The position numbers and the translations under genes were made by a program. From Anaerococcus nagyae (GTDB lineage Bacteria > Bacillota > Clostridia > Tissierellales > Peptoniphilaceae): a stretch of DNA of 64,000 bases. Where the stretch lies: positions 62,001 through 126,000 of the forward strand of contig NZ_JAGGLS010000005.1 of assembly GCF_017874535.1 (NCBI RefSeq), given 5' to 3'. This document shows positions 27,544-36,947 of the stretch, one piece after another. Position 1 is the first letter of the stretch, and every line of letters begins with the position of its first letter. Under the pieces are notes generated by a model. It saw nothing but the letters and a program-made list of their open reading frames with translations. It made no database searches and had not been told where the DNA came from.

Positions 27544-28347
27544 CTAATTCCTATACTTTTCTTTTATATCAAAAGCATGATTCATAGGACCACTTCCTTT
27601 GCCTAGATCAAGTCCATCCCTTAAAGCCCCTTCCAAGTACTTTTTAGCAGCTCTAACAGATTCTTCTATAGATTCACCCTTAGCGAGATTAGCTGCTATA
27701 GACGAAGATAAGGTGCAACCAGTTCCATGAGTATTTTCATTGTCAATGCGTTGTCCATTAATCCATGTTTTTTTAAGACAATCAATCTCAAATAATACGT
27801 CATTGGAATCATTTATAGAGTGTCCTCCCTTTAAAAGTACATTTACACCAAGTTCATTGGCCACTTTTTCTGCAGCAGTTTCCATATCTTTATAACATTT
27901 TATTTCTAAACCTGATAATATCTCTGCCTCTGGAATATTAGGCGTTATAAGATCTGCTAATGGTAATAATTTTTCCTTAAGGGTATCTATAGCATCTTCT
28001 TTTAATAATCTTGCTCCACTTGTTGCAACCATTACTGGATCGATAACTATATTTTTTGCATCATATTCAACTAATTTATCAGCTATAATAATTATTAACT
28101 CTTTATCAGAAACCATGCCTATTTTAACTGCATCTGGATATATATCAGTAAAAACTGCATCCATTTGGGCTTCTAAGAAATTAGGCTTTACATCCATTAT
28201 ATCTGTAACCCCTGTAGTATTCTGTGCAGTAAGAGCCGTAATTGCACTCATAGCAAACACCCCATTTAAAGTCATAGCTTTAATATCAGCCTGTATACCT
28301 GCTCCTCCAGAACTATCAGAGCCTGCAATTGTAAGAGCTGTTTTCAT
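27544..28347 (-). CDS. thiD: Hydroxymethylpyrimidine/phosphomethylpyrimidine kinase
   Basis: 267 aa. It starts with the typical MKTALTIAGSDSSGGAGIQAD and ends with the anion-hole NTHGTGCTLSSSIAANLAKG, where the catalytic Cys/Asp region of ribokinase-like enzymes lies. It phosphorylates HMP and HMP-P for thiamine. The start is ATG at 28347 with AAGGAGGGA; an in-frame start at 28380 falls in the riboswitch terminator. Confidence 0.95.
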   Translation of the reverse strand: MKTALTIAGSDSSGGAGIQADIKAMTLNGVFAMSAITALTAQNTTGVTDIMDVKPNFLEAQMDAVFTDIYPDAVKIGMVSDKELIIIIADKLVEYDAKNIVIDPVMVATSGARLLKEDAIDTLKEKLLPLADLITPNIPEAEILSGLEIKCYKDMETAAEKVANELGVNVLLKGGHSINDSNDVLFEIDCLKKTWINGQRIDNENTHGTGCTLSSSIAANLAKGESIEESVRAAKKYLEGALRDGLDLGKGSGPMNHAFDIKEKYRN

Positions 28348-28366
28348 TATTCCCTCCTTTTTTTCA

Positions 28367-28395
28367 TAAAAAAAGAACACCCCTAGAGGTATTCC
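28367..28395 (-). terminator. Terminator of the TPP riboswitch
   Basis: A 9-bp stem, GAATACCTC against GGGGTGTTC (with G-U pairs), then seven T residues, just before the thiD RBS. It is the expression platform of the TPP aptamer. Confidence 0.8.
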
Positions 28396-28404
28396 AATTC
28401 TATC

Positions 28405-28490
28405 TTAGCTTTCCTACGTTGGCATTATCCAAAACAGGTAAGGTCGATGGTCTACCATCCTCTCAGTCCTTTGTATAGAACTCCCTGTTC
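28405..28490 (-). promoter_or_regulatory. TPP (THI-box) riboswitch controlling thiD-cytX
   Basis: Minus-strand RNA carries the conserved THI-box pieces in order: GGGAG, CTGAGAGGA, GACCTTACCTG, GGATAATGCCA and CGTAGGAA. It is followed by a terminator, so thiamine pyrophosphate should switch the operon off. Clear match to the TPP class. Confidence 0.93.
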
Positions 28491-28513
28491 AATCTTATTT
28501 TCTTTATATTTTC

Positions 28514-28542
28514 ATTTTATAAAACATAAAAATATTTGTCAA
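28514..28542 (-). promoter_or_regulatory. Promoter of the TPP-controlled operon
   Basis: TTGACA (28542-28537) and TAAAAT (28519-28514) with a 17-bp spacer. It lies next to the end of trkH and directly upstream of the aptamer. Confidence 0.7.
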
Positions 28543-28543
28543 A

Positions 28544-30004
28544 CTATTTATTATTTAGATTCTTATAAGTAATTGGTGAAAATAATAATATCATAGGATA
28601 TAATTCCAATCTTCCAAATAGCATAGCTAATGTTAGAGTAAATTTTGAAAGATACCCCATATTTGCAAAACTTTCAATAGGTCCAAATTCACCAAGTCCT
28701 GGCCCTACATTATTGAAAGTTGTAGCTACAGCAGTAAAGGAAGTTTCCAGATCATTTGTATCCAAAGTTACTATTAGCATAAAAATCACAAATAATAAAA
28801 TATAAACTACCAAGTATTTATTCACAGATTTCTCGACTTCTTCATCAATTCTTTTACCATCCAGGGTATTTACTGTAACTCTCTTGGGATTTATAGTTTG
28901 TTTTACTTGATTTACAGCTGATTTACAAAGCATAGTAATTCTTGAAACCTTAAGTCCTCCAGCAGTTGATCCAGCTGAGCCTCCTATAAACATTAATAAG
29001 ATTATTATATTTCTAGAAAACATTGGCCATTTACCATAATGGGCTGAAACATAACCTGTGGTTGTAATTACTGATATGACTGTAAAAAATGCATTAACTC
29101 CCGAATAAAATTTATCTGCATATAGTGCTGAAATGTTAATAAATATTAATATTGATGCGGTTAAGACAATTATTGCATACCATTTAAGCTCTTCAGATTT
29201 AAATGATTCTCTCACAGATTTAATAATTGCATAATAATATAAGTTAAAATTTATACCAAATAAAAACATTGCAATAGCTAGTACTATTTCTATGTATCTT
29301 GAATCATAGTAACCCACAGAAATTCCACGATTGGCAAATCCACCTGTTCCTGCAGCACCAAAAGCAAAAATAATACTATCAAATAAATTCATTCCACCGA
29401 ATAATAAGAATATTGTAGTTATAGCAGTCATTATTAAATAAATAATATATAAAGCTCTTGCAGTATGTGATAGCTTTGGTGTAATCTTTCCAAAAGTAGG
29501 TCCAGGGACTTCAGCTTGCATAAGGTTTGTGGATTCTTTGTTGGCTTTTGGTAAAATTGCAAGGGTAAAAACCAATATTCCCATACCACCAATCAAATGT
29601 GAGAATGATCTCCAAAATATTATGGAGTGAGGTAATATTTCAACATCTGTAGCTACAGATGCACCGCAAGTTGTAAAACCACTTGCCATTTCAAAAAATG
29701 CATCTAAAAATGTATGATAATTTGTTGGAGTTAAAAATAATGGTATTGCTCCAATTATTGAATAAAGAATCCAACAAGAGGCTGTTGTAAACATAGCTTC
29801 TTTAGTATAGATATGTCCCTTTTCACTACTAAATTTAAAAAGTAAGGTTCCTATTGTTGCTGATAGTAAAATTGGTATGACAAAATATAATTTATCACTT
29901 AGACTTTCCTTGTAAATAAATGAAACAATTAAAGGAAAAATCATTAAAATTGCTAATACTTGAAGTAACCTTCCTAAGGCGTTTTTAACTACTTTTAAAT
30001 TCAT
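28544..30004 (-). CDS. trkH: Trk potassium uptake membrane subunit, copy 1
   Basis: 486 aa, with about ten helices. The four P-loops of a TrkH/KtrB channel are visible: GFTTCGAS, GAAGTGGFANRG, TTTGYVS and FNNVGPG. They form the potassium filter. It partners TrkA for potassium uptake. The gene is 2 bp after trkA copy 1. It is a paralogue of the 31474-32913 gene. Confidence 0.92.
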   Translation of the reverse strand: MNLKVVKNALGRLLQVLAILMIFPLIVSFIYKESLSDKLYFVIPILLSATIGTLLFKFSSEKGHIYTKEAMFTTASCWILYSIIGAIPLFLTPTNYHTFLDAFFEMASGFTTCGASVATDVEILPHSIIFWRSFSHLIGGMGILVFTLAILPKANKESTNLMQAEVPGPTFGKITPKLSHTARALYIIYLIMTAITTIFLLFGGMNLFDSIIFAFGAAGTGGFANRGISVGYYDSRYIEIVLAIAMFLFGINFNLYYYAIIKSVRESFKSEELKWYAIIVLTASILIFINISALYADKFYSGVNAFFTVISVITTTGYVSAHYGKWPMFSRNIIILLMFIGGSAGSTAGGLKVSRITMLCKSAVNQVKQTINPKRVTVNTLDGKRIDEEVEKSVNKYLVVYILLFVIFMLIVTLDTNDLETSFTAVATTFNNVGPGLGEFGPIESFANMGYLSKFTLTLAMLFGRLELYPMILLFSPITYKNLNNK

Positions 30005-30006
30005 AT

Positions 30007-31377
30007 CTACTCCAAAATGTCATCTATTTGAGTGATGTTTTTATTTTTTGTAATCAATAATACTCTATCACCCATATCAATTACCGACTCTCCACTTGCC
30101 ACTTCAATATCTCCATTGTATTCAGAATGTTCGATAATAGCTACAAGTGTTCCTGATTTTATTGGCAGATCTTTTAATTTTTTATTAAATACTCTAGAAT
30201 TTTCACTAACTTCAAATTCTAAAACTTCTACTTGATCATCTTCAAGCTTGTATAGATTACTTAAAGTTGAAACTCCTCTAGCATCTTCTTTTGATCTGAT
30301 AAGTCTATTTATATAATTACTAGCTGCTGTTTTTGGAGTGAACGTAGCATCCAAATCCAAAACACCAGTTATTTTTAATAGATTGGTTCTATTTACTTTT
30401 GCAATTATCTTATCAATCCCGTATCTTTCTGCCATTAGAGCAATCAAAATATTTTCTTCATCTATGCCTGTAAGAGAAACTACTGCATCAAAATTTTCAA
30501 CCCTAGTTTCTTCTAATATATCAGGATCCGATCCATCTGAATTTATTACTATGGCCTCTTTATATTCTTCTTGAATGGATATTGCTTTTTCTCTATCAAT
30601 TTCTATAATTGTAACATTAAAATTACGTTCTAATAACAAGCCTGTTAGATGTCTAGTAATCGAACTTGCCCCAATTATTAAAACATTCTTTATTCTTATA
30701 CTCTCAGGTATTTCTGATTTATAAAATTTATCTATACCTGATTTTGTTCCCATTATATAAAGTTTATCTCCACTTTCTAATATAAAATCACCATTTGGTA
30801 TATATATTTCACCATTAACATTAACGATTCCTATGATTATATCGAATGTTCTAAGATAAGAATTCGCTTCCATCAAGCTATGTCCAGCAAGCTTAGAATT
30901 CTTACCAAGCTGTATTTCAATCATTAGAGCCCTATCTTTAAGGAAGCTTTGCACATTTCTTGCATGAGAATATTTGATTGATCTCTGTATGGATTTGGCT
31001 GCCAAAAATTCTGGATTTATTATTTCATTTGAGTTAGTAATATCTTTTATACGATCATAATGATTTACATATTTTGGATCTCTAAGCCTTATTATGATAT
31101 TTTTAGCTCCCAAGGATTTAGCTAAAGAAGATGCTATTACATTTACATCATCACTCATAGTTAAAGCTATAAAAAGATCACATTTTCCTACATCTGCTTC
31201 TTCTAAAACATCAATATCACGACCATCCCCAACTATAGCCATAACATCATTTTGTTCAAGTAATCTATTTAAAACCTCTTTATCCTTATCAATAACTAAA
31301 ATATCATGATCTTGTAAGGATAATTCATTAGTCAAGTGGGAGCCTACTTTTCCTGCACCCAAGATTATAATGTTCAT
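30007..31377 (-). CDS. trkA: Trk regulatory NAD-binding subunit TrkA, copy 1
   Basis: 456 aa with two tandem RCK modules. The first Rossmann motif is GAGKVGSHL (residues 6-14), and a second appears in IIGASSITRH near residue 235, each followed by a TrkA-C domain. It gates TrkH by binding NADH or ATP on the cytoplasmic face. RBS GGAAGAA precedes the ATG. Confidence 0.92.
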   Translation of the reverse strand: MNIIILGAGKVGSHLTNELSLQDHDILVIDKDKEVLNRLLEQNDVMAIVGDGRDIDVLEEADVGKCDLFIALTMSDDVNVIASSLAKSLGAKNIIIRLRDPKYVNHYDRIKDITNSNEIINPEFLAAKSIQRSIKYSHARNVQSFLKDRALMIEIQLGKNSKLAGHSLMEANSYLRTFDIIIGIVNVNGEIYIPNGDFILESGDKLYIMGTKSGIDKFYKSEIPESIRIKNVLIIGASSITRHLTGLLLERNFNVTIIEIDREKAISIQEEYKEAIVINSDGSDPDILEETRVENFDAVVSLTGIDEENILIALMAERYGIDKIIAKVNRTNLLKITGVLDLDATFTPKTAASNYINRLIRSKEDARGVSTLSNLYKLEDDQVEVLEFEVSENSRVFNKKLKDLPIKSGTLVAIIEHSEYNGDIEVASGESVIDMGDRVLLITKNKNITQIDDILE

Positions 31378-31473
31378 TTCTTCCTCCTCAGCCTAATAAG
31401 TATAGCATTTTTATTTACAAATTCAACTATAAACTATAAATAATCTAGTATTTAGATCTTTATAGTTATTACC

Positions 31474-32913
31474 CTATATTCTCTTATAAGTAGAAGGCGT
31501 AAATAATAATAGTAAAGGATATATTTCAAGCCTACCTAAAAGCATAGCAATAGATAGAACAAATTTAGAAGCCTCCCTTAATTCATAAAAACTTTGAGCT
31601 TCACCAAATTGCCCTAAGCCATTATAAGTAGTAGCTACTGCTGTAAAAGCCTCTAAAAAGTTATTTATATCAATAGCAACTATAGCAAGTAGTATAAAAA
31701 ATATTAGTATGTGAATTATAAAATAACTCATCACTGATTGCTGCAACTTATCATCCACTGTCTTATGTTCAAACTCAACTACTGTTATTCTATTGGGGTT
31801 AATCATCATCCTGAATTGATTCACTGAAGATTTTACCAACAAAACAAGCCTAGACATCTTTAGCCCACCAGCAGTAGAACCAGCCATACCCCCAACATAC
31901 ATAAGTCCTACTAAAATCACTCTAGAAAATATAGGCCAAGTAGATGTATCACTCCCAACATATCCTGTTGTAGAAGATATGCTAGTTACAGCAAAGACTA
32001 CATCGACCAATTGCCTTCCTAACTTCTCATACATGCTAAAAGTATTTATGAAAATTAATAATATAGAAGTAATAAGCATAACACTATACCATTTTAACTC
32101 TTCAGATTTATAGAAGTTTTTAGATCTTTTAAAAAAAGCCATATAATAAATATTAAAATTTATAGAAAACATAAACATTGCAATAGCAAGCACTATTTCT
32201 GTATAAGTTGAATTGTAATATCCTACAGATAAGTCTCTATTAGCAAAGCCCCCAGTTCCTGCTGCTCCTAAACCGTATATAATAGAATCAAATAGGTCTA
32301 AGTCCCCTAAAGATAATAAAATAATAGTTATAAGAGTCATAGATATATAAATAGTATATAAAACTTTAGATTGATCAGCCACTTTAGGTGTAATTTTACC
32401 AAAAGTTGGCCCTACAGACTCAGCTTTCATTATCATAGTTGATTTTTTGCTTTGTTTTGGAAGAATGGAGACTGTTAGAGATATTATTCCCAAACCACCT
32501 ATAAATTGAGCAAAAGATCTCCAAAAAATTATAGAATTTGGCAAGCTTTCGACATCTCTAGCAATAGTTGCTCCTGTAGTAGAAAATCCAGCTACCGATT
32601 CAAAAAAAGCATCAAAAAATGTATTGAAGTCTCCTGGATAAAGGTATAAAGGAATCGCTCCAAATATGGAATACACTAGCCAGCAAATTGCAACAAGTGT
32701 TAAGGCGTCTTTTGTATTGAAAGTTTTTTTAAACTCTATTTTTTCATAGAGTATATATCCACTTAAAAATATGATAAGTGCAGGTATAAAAAAATCTAGT
32801 AGATATCTTAGAGGTTCCTTATATATAATTCCTACCAAAAAAGGAAATAGCATCATCCCCGCAAACAGCATATTAAGTCTTGCCAAGGAGTTTAAAATAA
32901 ATTCTTTTTTCAT
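31474..32913 (-). CDS. trkH: Trk potassium uptake membrane subunit, copy 2
   Basis: 479 aa and clearly homologous to copy 1. P-loops 1-3 are AGFSTTGAT, GAAGTGGFANRD and SSTTGYVGS. The fourth loop differs: where copy 1 reads NNVGPGLGEFG, this copy reads NGLGQFG, lacking three residues and the VGP core. The filter may have altered ion preference or flux. The gene overlaps trkA copy 2 by 4 bp. Confidence 0.9.
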   Translation of the reverse strand: MKKEFILNSLARLNMLFAGMMLFPFLVGIIYKEPLRYLLDFFIPALIIFLSGYILYEKIEFKKTFNTKDALTLVAICWLVYSIFGAIPLYLYPGDFNTFFDAFFESVAGFSTTGATIARDVESLPNSIIFWRSFAQFIGGLGIISLTVSILPKQSKKSTMIMKAESVGPTFGKITPKVADQSKVLYTIYISMTLITIILLSLGDLDLFDSIIYGLGAAGTGGFANRDLSVGYYNSTYTEIVLAIAMFMFSINFNIYYMAFFKRSKNFYKSEELKWYSVMLITSILLIFINTFSMYEKLGRQLVDVVFAVTSISSTTGYVGSDTSTWPIFSRVILVGLMYVGGMAGSTAGGLKMSRLVLLVKSSVNQFRMMINPNRITVVEFEHKTVDDKLQQSVMSYFIIHILIFFILLAIVAIDINNFLEAFTAVATTYNGLGQFGEAQSFYELREASKFVLSIAMLLGRLEIYPLLLLFTPSTYKRI

Positions 32914-34280
32914 TTTTTCACCAATATATCATCTATCTCTTTGAATGCTTTCTTTTTTGAAACAACAATTACTTTATCATTCTGACTAATACTTGTATCT
33001 CCGTTTGGAATAATAACTTGATTTGTATCAAATTTTTGAATAAAAGCAACTATAGTATCTTCTTTTATATTTAATTTCTTTATAGGCACTCCTATTATAG
33101 TAGAACCTTCTAAAACCTTAAATTCAACTGCCTCTACTTCATTATCTTCTACCAGGTAAAGACTACTTATAGAAAATCCTGATTTATTTAGCTTACCCCT
33201 TATAATCCTTAATATATGATTAGCTGCTTCTTTAATAGGTGTAACTGTCACATCAATATCTAATACCCCTGTCACCCTAAGCAGATCTTTATTATCAACT
33301 CTAGTTACCACTTCTTTAACTTCAGCTTTTTCAGCCAAAAGTGCAATAAGTATGTTTCTTTCATCAATCCCAGTTAATGCTATAACTGAATCATAGTCCT
33401 CTAAGTTTTCCTCTGCTAAAAAAGTAGAATTTGCTCCATCACCATGTATTACGATAGCGTTAGGAACTTGACGATGAAAATCACGAGCCTTTTTCTCATC
33501 AATTTCAATAACTTTAACATCGAATCTCTTTTTAATAAGATCGCTTGCCAAATAATATGCAATTCTAGATGCTCCAATTAAAAGAGATGATTTAATATCT
33601 GTATTATTCCCAAATTCTCCTAAGTATAATTTTCTAAGATCACTAGGAGTCCCAATAACATGTATGCTGTCTAAAGCTTCGATTATAAAATCTCCATTTG
33701 GAATATGTATTTCTTCATCTCTATCTACAATAGTAATAAGTAAATTTTCCAGAAATCCATTTTGACTTAAATCCGATAAACTATTACCAACCATCTTAGA
33801 ATTACTAGGAATGGTAAATTCTATCATTTGAACTCTACCTTCAAAAAAAGATTCTACCGAGCTTGCCATAGCATAGTCTAGTGTAAGTTCAACTTCTATT
33901 GCAGCAAGCATTTCTGGATTTAGAAAATAATCTATGCCCATAAATTTTTTCATAAATTCATAATTTTCTTGATATTTAGGACTTCTTGCTCTTGCTATAG
34001 TAAATCCAGCACCAAATACTTTTGCCATATTACCCGCAACAATGTTTACCTCGTCATCATCTGCAAGGCTTATAAAAAAATCTGAATCTCCCACCTCGGC
34101 TTCACGAAGCAAAGATGGATCTGTTCCATCGCCTAAGATGCCCATTACATCATTTTCTGCTAGGAGATAATTTAGTGCATCTTGATCCTTTTCTATAACT
34201 AAGACATCGTGACCTTCATCTGACAATACAGATACTATATAGGATCCTACAGAGCCTGCACCCATTACAACAATTCTCAT
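32910..34280 (-). CDS. trkA: Trk regulatory subunit TrkA, copy 2
   Basis: 456 aa, two RCK modules starting VVMGAGSVGSY at residue 4. It is a paralogue of copy 1 in the same orientation. The start is ATG at 34280 with GAAAGGA upstream; an in-frame start at 34343 lacks support. It is translationally coupled to trkH copy 2, and the pair forms a second Trk system next to the first. Confidence 0.9.
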   Translation of the reverse strand: MRIVVMGAGSVGSYIVSVLSDEGHDVLVIEKDQDALNYLLAENDVMGILGDGTDPSLLREAEVGDSDFFISLADDDEVNIVAGNMAKVFGAGFTIARARSPKYQENYEFMKKFMGIDYFLNPEMLAAIEVELTLDYAMASSVESFFEGRVQMIEFTIPSNSKMVGNSLSDLSQNGFLENLLITIVDRDEEIHIPNGDFIIEALDSIHVIGTPSDLRKLYLGEFGNNTDIKSSLLIGASRIAYYLASDLIKKRFDVKVIEIDEKKARDFHRQVPNAIVIHGDGANSTFLAEENLEDYDSVIALTGIDERNILIALLAEKAEVKEVVTRVDNKDLLRVTGVLDIDVTVTPIKEAANHILRIIRGKLNKSGFSISSLYLVEDNEVEAVEFKVLEGSTIIGVPIKKLNIKEDTIVAFIQKFDTNQVIIPNGDTSISQNDKVIVVSKKKAFKEIDDILVKK

Positions 34281-34341
34281 GATTAATCCTTTCTCATTAT
34301 ATTTATATTTTATAATAAAAATGACAAATAATAAACCACGC

Positions 34342-34363
34342 AAAAAAAGAGGCTTAAAGCCTC
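34342..34363 (-). terminator. Terminator after the M20 amidohydrolase gene
   Basis: A 15-base GAGGCTTTAAGCCTC hairpin followed by seven T residues on the minus strand, in the gap between the amidohydrolase and trkA copy 2. Confidence 0.8.
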
Positions 34364-34378
34364 AATTTAATACTAGTA

Positions 34379-35593
34379 TTATTGCTTGAGATCCTCTCCC
34401 TCATTTAAGAAAGTATAAGCATATTGAGCTAATACTAGTGCTCCATCTTTAAAGGCAGACTCATCAGGATTAAAGTTTTGAGCATGATTTGTTGGAAAAG
34501 TTGACTTATCATCTGGATTTCTTGCTCCAATGCACATATATGATCCTGGCATTCCTTTATAATCTTCAAATCCTGCAAGAAGTAATCCAAAGTCCTCAGA
34601 GCCAGCAACTCTAAGATCAGTTTTTACATGATCCTTACCGAATATTTCACTTGCAACTTTAACGGCAGTATCTGTCGATCTTTTTTCATTTATAACTGGA
34701 CCTGCTCCTTGATTATAGGTAAATTTAGCACTGCCTCCATACATATCCGCTGAAATATCTGCTATTTTTTGAAGTTCTTTTAAAAATTCATCGGCTGAAT
34801 CATTATCAAAAAATCTAAAACTTCCTGTTAATTTGGCATCACTTGCTACAGCATTTCCAACTGATCCTGCTGAAATGACTCCAAAATTTAACACTATAGG
34901 TGTATTTAAAGCATCTACTTTTCTTGAAACTGCTCCATTTGCTCCATTTATAAATGTATTTAACATCATAATAGCATCACTACCTAGATATGGTGTGGAA
35001 CCATGAGCAGACTTACCTTTAAAGCTAACTTCAAAAAAATAGTTTCCAGCCATTACTTGGTTATATCCAGTAGCAGCATATCCTAAATCAAAATTTGTAA
35101 ATATATGAATAGCAAATCCACTATCTACTCCCTTTGTAACGCCTTGTTTTACTACTGATTTTCCACCATCTCCTGTTTCTTCTCCTGGTTGGAATAGTAG
35201 TCTAACAGTTCCTGGTAGCTCATCTTTTACTTCTATTAAAGCACGAGTAGCTGCTAATAGCATAGCAACATGAGTATCGTGACCACAGGCATGGGATTTA
35301 CCTTCATTTTTAGATTTAAAGTCAAACTCATTTGTTTCTTGAATTGGTAGGGCATCAAAGTCTGCACGAAGCAAAACTGTCTTTCCATCACTATCTGGAT
35401 TTATATCAGCAACAAGACCTGTTGGTTCAAGTTGCTTAACCTCTAGTCCATATGATTCTAACTTTTCTTTTATATAATCATTTGTTTCATACTCCTGCAT
35501 AGCAAGCTCTGGATTTTGATGAATTTCGCGTCTTTCTTTGATTATTTGATCTTCGTCATTATAAATTAACTCTTTTAATTTTTCTTTAGACAT
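34379..35593 (-). CDS. M20-family amidohydrolase (N-acyl amino acid hydrolase type)
   Basis: 404 aa. Metal ligands and motifs are visible: GKSHACGHDTHVAM (about residues 94-107), QPGEETGDGG with the catalytic Glu (about 147-156), and GSEDFG near the C-terminus. Members hydrolyse N-acetyl or hippuryl-type amides, and some act on N-acetyldiaminopimelate. The substrate is not fixed by sequence. Cytoplasmic; no signal peptide. Confidence 0.9.
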   Translation of the reverse strand: MSKEKLKELIYNDEDQIIKERREIHQNPELAMQEYETNDYIKEKLESYGLEVKQLEPTGLVADINPDSDGKTVLLRADFDALPIQETNEFDFKSKNEGKSHACGHDTHVAMLLAATRALIEVKDELPGTVRLLFQPGEETGDGGKSVVKQGVTKGVDSGFAIHIFTNFDLGYAATGYNQVMAGNYFFEVSFKGKSAHGSTPYLGSDAIMMLNTFINGANGAVSRKVDALNTPIVLNFGVISAGSVGNAVASDAKLTGSFRFFDNDSADEFLKELQKIADISADMYGGSAKFTYNQGAGPVINEKRSTDTAVKVASEIFGKDHVKTDLRVAGSEDFGLLLAGFEDYKGMPGSYMCIGARNPDDKSTFPTNHAQNFNPDESAFKDGALVLAQYAYTFLNEGEDLKQ

Positions 35594-35625
35594 CTTATCT
35601 TCCTTTCTGTTACCAAGTTTATCCC

Positions 35626-36402
35626 CTAAACTTCGTAGGATATTTTCTCATCATTATCTATTTGTTCTTTATATTTATAGTCTAGATAATGATCTGATAA
35701 TTCAACTAAGGCAAAAACTAAAGCTATAAATATTATATAGATAACAAATAATATTGACAAAACTAATGAAAGTGAGTTTCCTACAGTTGTTGGCTTCGAT
35801 GATGCAACTACAATTATAAATATATACAATATTGATGGTAAAATAAGCCATTTTAAGTATGTCTTAAAGGTTTTAGAAAACAAATCACTCCCAATTTTAA
35901 AAACCTTTTTAAAAAGTTCGCCAAAAGATAAATCAGGATTATCTGCTGCTACAAAATGATTATATGCAGTAAAAAAAGTATATACTATAGATAATATTGT
36001 CAATAATATTAATAATCCCATCATAGATCCAAAACCAGCAAAGTTATTCCCAGATATCATTGCACTTGTAAGGCTTGATATTAACCCAATTCCAAAACCT
36101 ACAATTAATAAATATGGTAATATAGAAATAATAAAACAAAGTCCAAACAGTTTAAGTGTAAGGTAGTTAAAGTTATCAAAGTACTCTCCTAAACTTCCCA
36201 TCCTATTAAATACAAGTCCACGAGCTATAATGAATCCAAAAATTGTTTGTACTGCTGTAGTTAAGATCGTATTTAGTATACTAGATCCAGTATTAAAATC
36301 TGAATTAGCATATGCTCCTGTTAATGATACTATTAGTACTAAAATTAATGTTACGATGATCTGAATGATAATTACAGATGAAAATTTATAATCTCTTCTC
36401 AC
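35626..36402 (-). CDS. Multi-pass membrane protein of unknown function
   Basis: 258 aa with about six membrane helices; I do not recognise a family. The start is a GTG at 36402 with AAGGAGG well placed (AAGGAGGAATA GTG), so a GTG start is preferred over any downstream ATG. The C-terminus is charged and cytoplasmic. It is divergent from the GNAT gene and lies 32 bp upstream of the amidohydrolase in the same direction, so the two may share a transcript. Confidence 0.65.
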   Translation of the reverse strand: MRRDYKFSSVIIIQIIVTLILVLIVSLTGAYANSDFNTGSSILNTILTTAVQTIFGFIIARGLVFNRMGSLGEYFDNFNYLTLKLFGLCFIISILPYLLIVGFGIGLISSLTSAMISGNNFAGFGSMMGLLILLTILSIVYTFFTAYNHFVAADNPDLSFGELFKKVFKIGSDLFSKTFKTYLKWLILPSILYIFIIVVASSKPTTVGNSLSLVLSILFVIYIIFIALVFALVELSDHYLDYKYKEQIDNDEKISYEV

Positions 36403-36450
36403 TATTCCTCCTTAATGTTTATATCATCAATACTTATAACTTATATATTT

Positions 36451-36490
36451 ATTGAATCCATATCTCTTCACCTTTATTTATGGGTTCAAT
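36451..36490. repeat. Inverted repeat upstream of the GNAT gene
   Basis: A 12-bp inverted repeat, ATTGAATCCATA against TATGGGTTCAAT (one T-G pair), with a 16-base spacer. It has no T-run on either strand, so it may be an operator or a leader hairpin in this divergent intergenic region. Confidence 0.5.
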
Positions 36491-36505
36491 AATCTACTTG
36501 TTTAT

Positions 36506-36529
36506 TAATTACCCAAATTTGGGTAGTTA
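36506..36529. promoter_or_regulatory. 24-bp near-perfect palindrome, possible operator
   Basis: The core ACCCAAATTTGGGT (36511-36524) is a perfect 14-bp palindrome. Extending it gives TAATTACCC to GGGTAGTTA with one mismatch over 24 bp. It lies about 20 bp upstream of the GNAT start codon, where a regulator could block transcription. No regulator gene is adjacent, so the protein is unknown. Confidence 0.5.
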
Positions 36530-36549
36530 TATATTAAGAGGTGAAGAAA

Positions 36550-36834
36550 ATGATTATTAGATTTAACCAAGAAGATCATGAAGCGCAGGCTTTTGATAGT
36601 GATAAGAATAAAATTGCTTATTGCCAATATGAAGAAAAAACAGATACTACTTGGGCTATTACCCATACAGTTGTAGATAAAAACCACCAAGGTGAAGGAC
36701 TTGCTGAAAAACTTCTAGATGAGGTTTGTAACAATGCTCGTAAAAAAAATGTAAAAATTATACCTATATGCTCTTACGCTGAGAAAAAATTTGATAGCCA
36801 AGCTGAAAAATATGGTGATTTAGATGCTAGGTAA
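36550..36834 (+). CDS. Small GNAT acetyltransferase (YjdJ-like)
   Basis: 94 aa, a one-domain Gcn5-related fold of the short NATD1/YjdJ type. The acetyl-CoA loop is about residues 45-55 (HQGEGLAEKLL), and a C-terminal CSYAEKKF block follows. The substrate is unknown. The start is the ATG at 36550 with AGAGGTG as RBS; a GTG at 36541 is inside that RBS and is rejected. It ends at its own terminator. Confidence 0.8.
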   Translation: MIIRFNQEDHEAQAFDSDKNKIAYCQYEEKTDTTWAITHTVVDKNHQGEGLAEKLLDEVCNNARKKNVKIIPICSYAEKKFDSQAEKYGDLDAR

Positions 36835-36844
36835 TAACTTTCTT

Positions 36845-36868
36845 GCTGGGATTTTCCCAGCTTTTTTT
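36845..36868 (+). terminator. Terminator after the GNAT gene
   Basis: A perfect 6-bp stem, GCTGGG against CCCAGC, followed by seven T residues. Confidence 0.8.
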
Positions 36869-36883
36869 AATTGTTATTTTTTC

Positions 36884-36912
36884 TTTACCAAGTAGATGTT
36901 TTTTGCTATTAT
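36884..36912 (+). promoter_or_regulatory. Promoter of the MFS transporter gene
   Basis: TTTACC (36884-36889) and TATTAT (36907-36912) with a 17-bp spacer, 35 bp before the start codon. The -10 is good and the -35 is weak. Confidence 0.5.
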
Positions 36913-36947
36913 ATTTCTTAGATTATTTTGTGAAATGAGGAATTAAT

